Source: CAUZIZ01 sp965218775
Lineage (GTDB): Bacteria; Acidobacteriota; UBA6911; RPQK01; JAJDTT01
Reading direction: 5' to 3'
Length of the DNA stretch: 64,000 nucleotides
Assembly (NCBI GenBank): GCA_965218775.1
Contig: CBDCLS010000004.1
Coordinates: 372,001-436,000, forward strand
Each line of letters begins with the position of its first letter. The first letter of the stretch is position 1. The notes under the pieces are model-generated. The model made no database searches. It saw only the letters and a program-made list of their open reading frames with translations, and was not told where the DNA came from. A program made the position numbers and the translations under genes. Below are positions 62,577 to 64,000 of this stretch, piece after piece.

Positions 62577-63245
62577 TAGATGTCTCCCCGAGCGAGCTGC
62601 TCAAAATAGATGGTGTTGGGATCCAGGTAGTAGGGCTTGAGATAGCAGTAAGAGGCGGGATGAGGATTGAAGCCATCGTAGGCGAGGCCGATCGATTGGG
62701 CGTTTTTGAGCTCGGCAAAGACTTTGGGTTCAAAGACGGAGTCGCGAACGACGGTGTAGCTCTTGGCGGTCGTGACGCTCGACGGCTTCGAACTGGGCTC
62801 GCTTTTCGGAGTGTCGGCTCGGACACGTCACCTCGACCGATCCCTGTTCCGTCTGAATCTCATAAGGGATCTGGTGGCGCTCAACGCATTGAAACAGATC
62901 TTCGCTCAAAAGTACCTTCATCCGATTGGACGTGGGGTCGGCTTCAAACGGAAAGGGAGCCAGTGCGCCCCGATCCAGATAGGTCGCCATGTCGACGAGC
63001 ACGTACCGGTTCTCTTCAAACCGGCGCCTCCCTCCCTCGATCCGCTGCTCCAAAAGCTGGGGGTTAATGGCACACTCGTAGACGTCAAAGAGCGTGACGT
63101 AGTCGTCCAGGACCTTGTGGAGCAAAATGATGAACTTGACGAGATTGGTATAGGCTTGCTGCCAGAAAGGCTCCTTTCCCTTGCCAAAGAGGTTATGAAA
63201 TCTGATAGCATTCCCTTCTTCGAGGATTTTGATAGGAGAAAACAA
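62577..63245 (-). pseudogene. VirD4/TraG-like type IV secretion ATPase fragment
   Basis: The frame AIRFHNLFGKGKEPFWQQAY, TNLVKFIILLHKVLDDYVTL and FDVYECAINPQL resembles the region between Walker A and B in VirD4/TraG coupling proteins. Near 62766 the frame slips by one base; the next frame reads KSYTVVRDSVFEPKVFAELK and AYDGFNPHPASYCYLKPYYL to a stop at about 62577, four bases before the CpaF start. The N-terminal half with Walker A is gone at the junction with the MetE-like gene. Together with CpaF it suggests a remnant of an integrated conjugative or secretion module. Confidence 0.6.
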
Positions 63246-63247
63246 CA

Positions 63248-64000
63248 ATGAACGATACCCTTCCCTTGCTTCCCACTTCCGTAATCGGCAGCCACGCTAC
63301 CCCCTCCTGGTTATGGACCGCTCTGGACGCGATCGAGGAAGGCAATTACGGAAAAACAGATATTCGCGAGACCTTTGATGACGCAGTCAATCTGGCAATC
63401 CTGGACATGGAGAAAGCCGATGTCGACATCATCACCGACGGGGAGATGCGGCGCTGGTATTTCGTCCAGAGCTTTTACAAGCGAATGCAGGGAATCGAGC
63501 CGGATGAGCCACTGCGCAAAGTAGGTCTGTACGGCTACGACTCGGTGCCGCGCTATCGTCTCAAAGAGAAGGTGACCGTTCCCCACGGACTGGGTATCGT
63601 GCAGGAGTTCCAGTACCTGAAACGGCAGACGAACAGGCGACTGAAAGCGACCTGCCCAGGACCTCTCACCATCTCCATCCACATTCGGAGCGACGCCGTC
63701 CGCGAGTTCTACAAAGATCGGATGGAGCTCTTCTGGGAGTTCGCCGATGTCATCAACCAGGAGCTCAAGGCCCTGGTCGAGAACGGTGCCGATTACATTC
63801 AGCTGGATGAGCCATCCTTCGCCATTATTCCGGGACAGTTGAAGGAGTATGTAGCTCTGTTCAACCGCTGTGTCGAGGGAGTCGATGCCAAGATCGGATT
63901 CCACATCTGCTTTGGTAACCTGGCCTCTCGTCCTCGCGGAAAGCGTCAGTTCGGATGGATGCTCCCAGAGCTCCTGGAGTCGAAGTGCGACCAGTTCATC
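63248..64000 (+). CDS. MetE-like cobalamin-independent methyltransferase (3' partial)
   Basis: 251 codons from ATG 63248, preceded by TAGGAGAAAAC; the gene continues beyond the right edge. LPTSVIGSHATPSWLW is a MetE C-terminal-domain opening; VDIITDGEMRRWYFVQSFYK, ATCPGPLTISIHI, GADYIQLDEPSFAI and KIGFHICFGN follow, giving the His and Cys zinc ligands of the homocysteine-binding site. It is a single-domain homologue (about 350-390 aa expected), not the full 750-aa MetE. It may methylate a thiol substrate other than homocysteine. Confidence 0.9.
   Translation, partial: MNDTLPLLPTSVIGSHATPSWLWTALDAIEEGNYGKTDIRETFDDAVNLAILDMEKADVDIITDGEMRRWYFVQSFYKRMQGIEPDEPLRKVGLYGYDSVPRYRLKEKVTVPHGLGIVQEFQYLKRQTNRRLKATCPGPLTISIHIRSDAVREFYKDRMELFWEFADVINQELKALVENGADYIQLDEPSFAIIPGQLKEYVALFNRCVEGVDAKIGFHICFGNLASRPRGKRQFGWMLPELLESKCDQFI

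Noticed and set aside
1..64000. tRNA, rRNA, riboswitch or CRISPR loci
   Set aside because: None recognised by eye on either strand; weak structured RNAs could be missed without a covariance-model search.

Overview
The window looks like a fragment of an uncultured, moderately GC-rich heterotroph, most likely an Acidobacteriota member. The main reasons are a serine/threonine kinase fused to a TolB-type propeller, a DNA-binding/transmembrane/TolB-propeller receptor, exported amidohydrolase and beta-lactamase-like enzymes, and a set of exported catabolic proteins (DUF1549/DUF1553, DUF1501, DUF3604, sulfatase, M81, Gfo/Idh/MocA). Planctomycetota carry many of the same catabolic families and are the main alternative. 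No rRNA, tRNA or CRISPR array was recognised.

Layout. 0-17.7 kb: catabolic/export block with a GH-like TIM barrel (cut by the left edge), a sodium:solute symporter carrying an FHA-like insert, a PSCyt1-DUF1549-DUF1553/DUF1501 pair (the second gene frameshifted), a DUF3604 lipoprotein, a sulfatase, an M81 peptidase, a sialidase-like remnant, a Tat-exported SIS-like protein and a TPR protein. 17.7-22.4 kb: mobile-element zone with one copy of a 191-bp MITE (the other is at 11.3 kb), an intact IS4-family element with a 9-bp target duplication, an FMN reductase, a frameshifted AhpD-like gene and a second kind of MITE. 22.4-28 kb: two five-bladed-propeller hydrolase-like paralogues and a Tat-exported oxidoreductase. 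28.4-29.9 kb: an operon-like set of three unrecognised genes, two of them tandem tail-anchored paralogues. 30.5-39.3 kb: HTH-TM-TolB receptor with a 55-aa membrane peptide, retropepsin-like protease, methyltransferase, amidohydrolase and serine hydrolase. 39.5-50.1 kb: methyltransferase, an RT-deleted group II intron, a PEBP-family protein, the third propeller paralogue, a frameshifted kinase, an S41 protease and two further MITEs. 50.4-56.8 kb: GGCT-like, CapA-like, hydratase, an intron remnant, MFS transporter and a threonine-aldolase-like lyase. 56.9-63.2 kb: decayed accessory region with PutP and M24 fragments, a second threonine aldolase, a toxin-antitoxin pair, an isomerase, and fragments of oxidoreductases, a multihaem cytochrome, a class III aminotransferase, a CpaF ATPase and a VirD4-like ATPase. 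A MetE-like methyltransferase runs off the right edge.

The most unusual pattern is non-coding. A dispersed imperfect palindrome (core like GACCGCTTCTAGGCGGAAGC) occurs in many intergenic gaps between 21.9 and 55.3 kb. Three MITE copies (4-bp target duplications) and a complete but RT-deleted group II intron all sit in the loop of this palindrome, so the repeat appears to act as a shared landing site for unrelated mobile elements. Other leads are the FHA-like insert in a symporter, the unknown three-gene operon, and recurrent single-base frameshifts, which may be biological or may be assembly errors.
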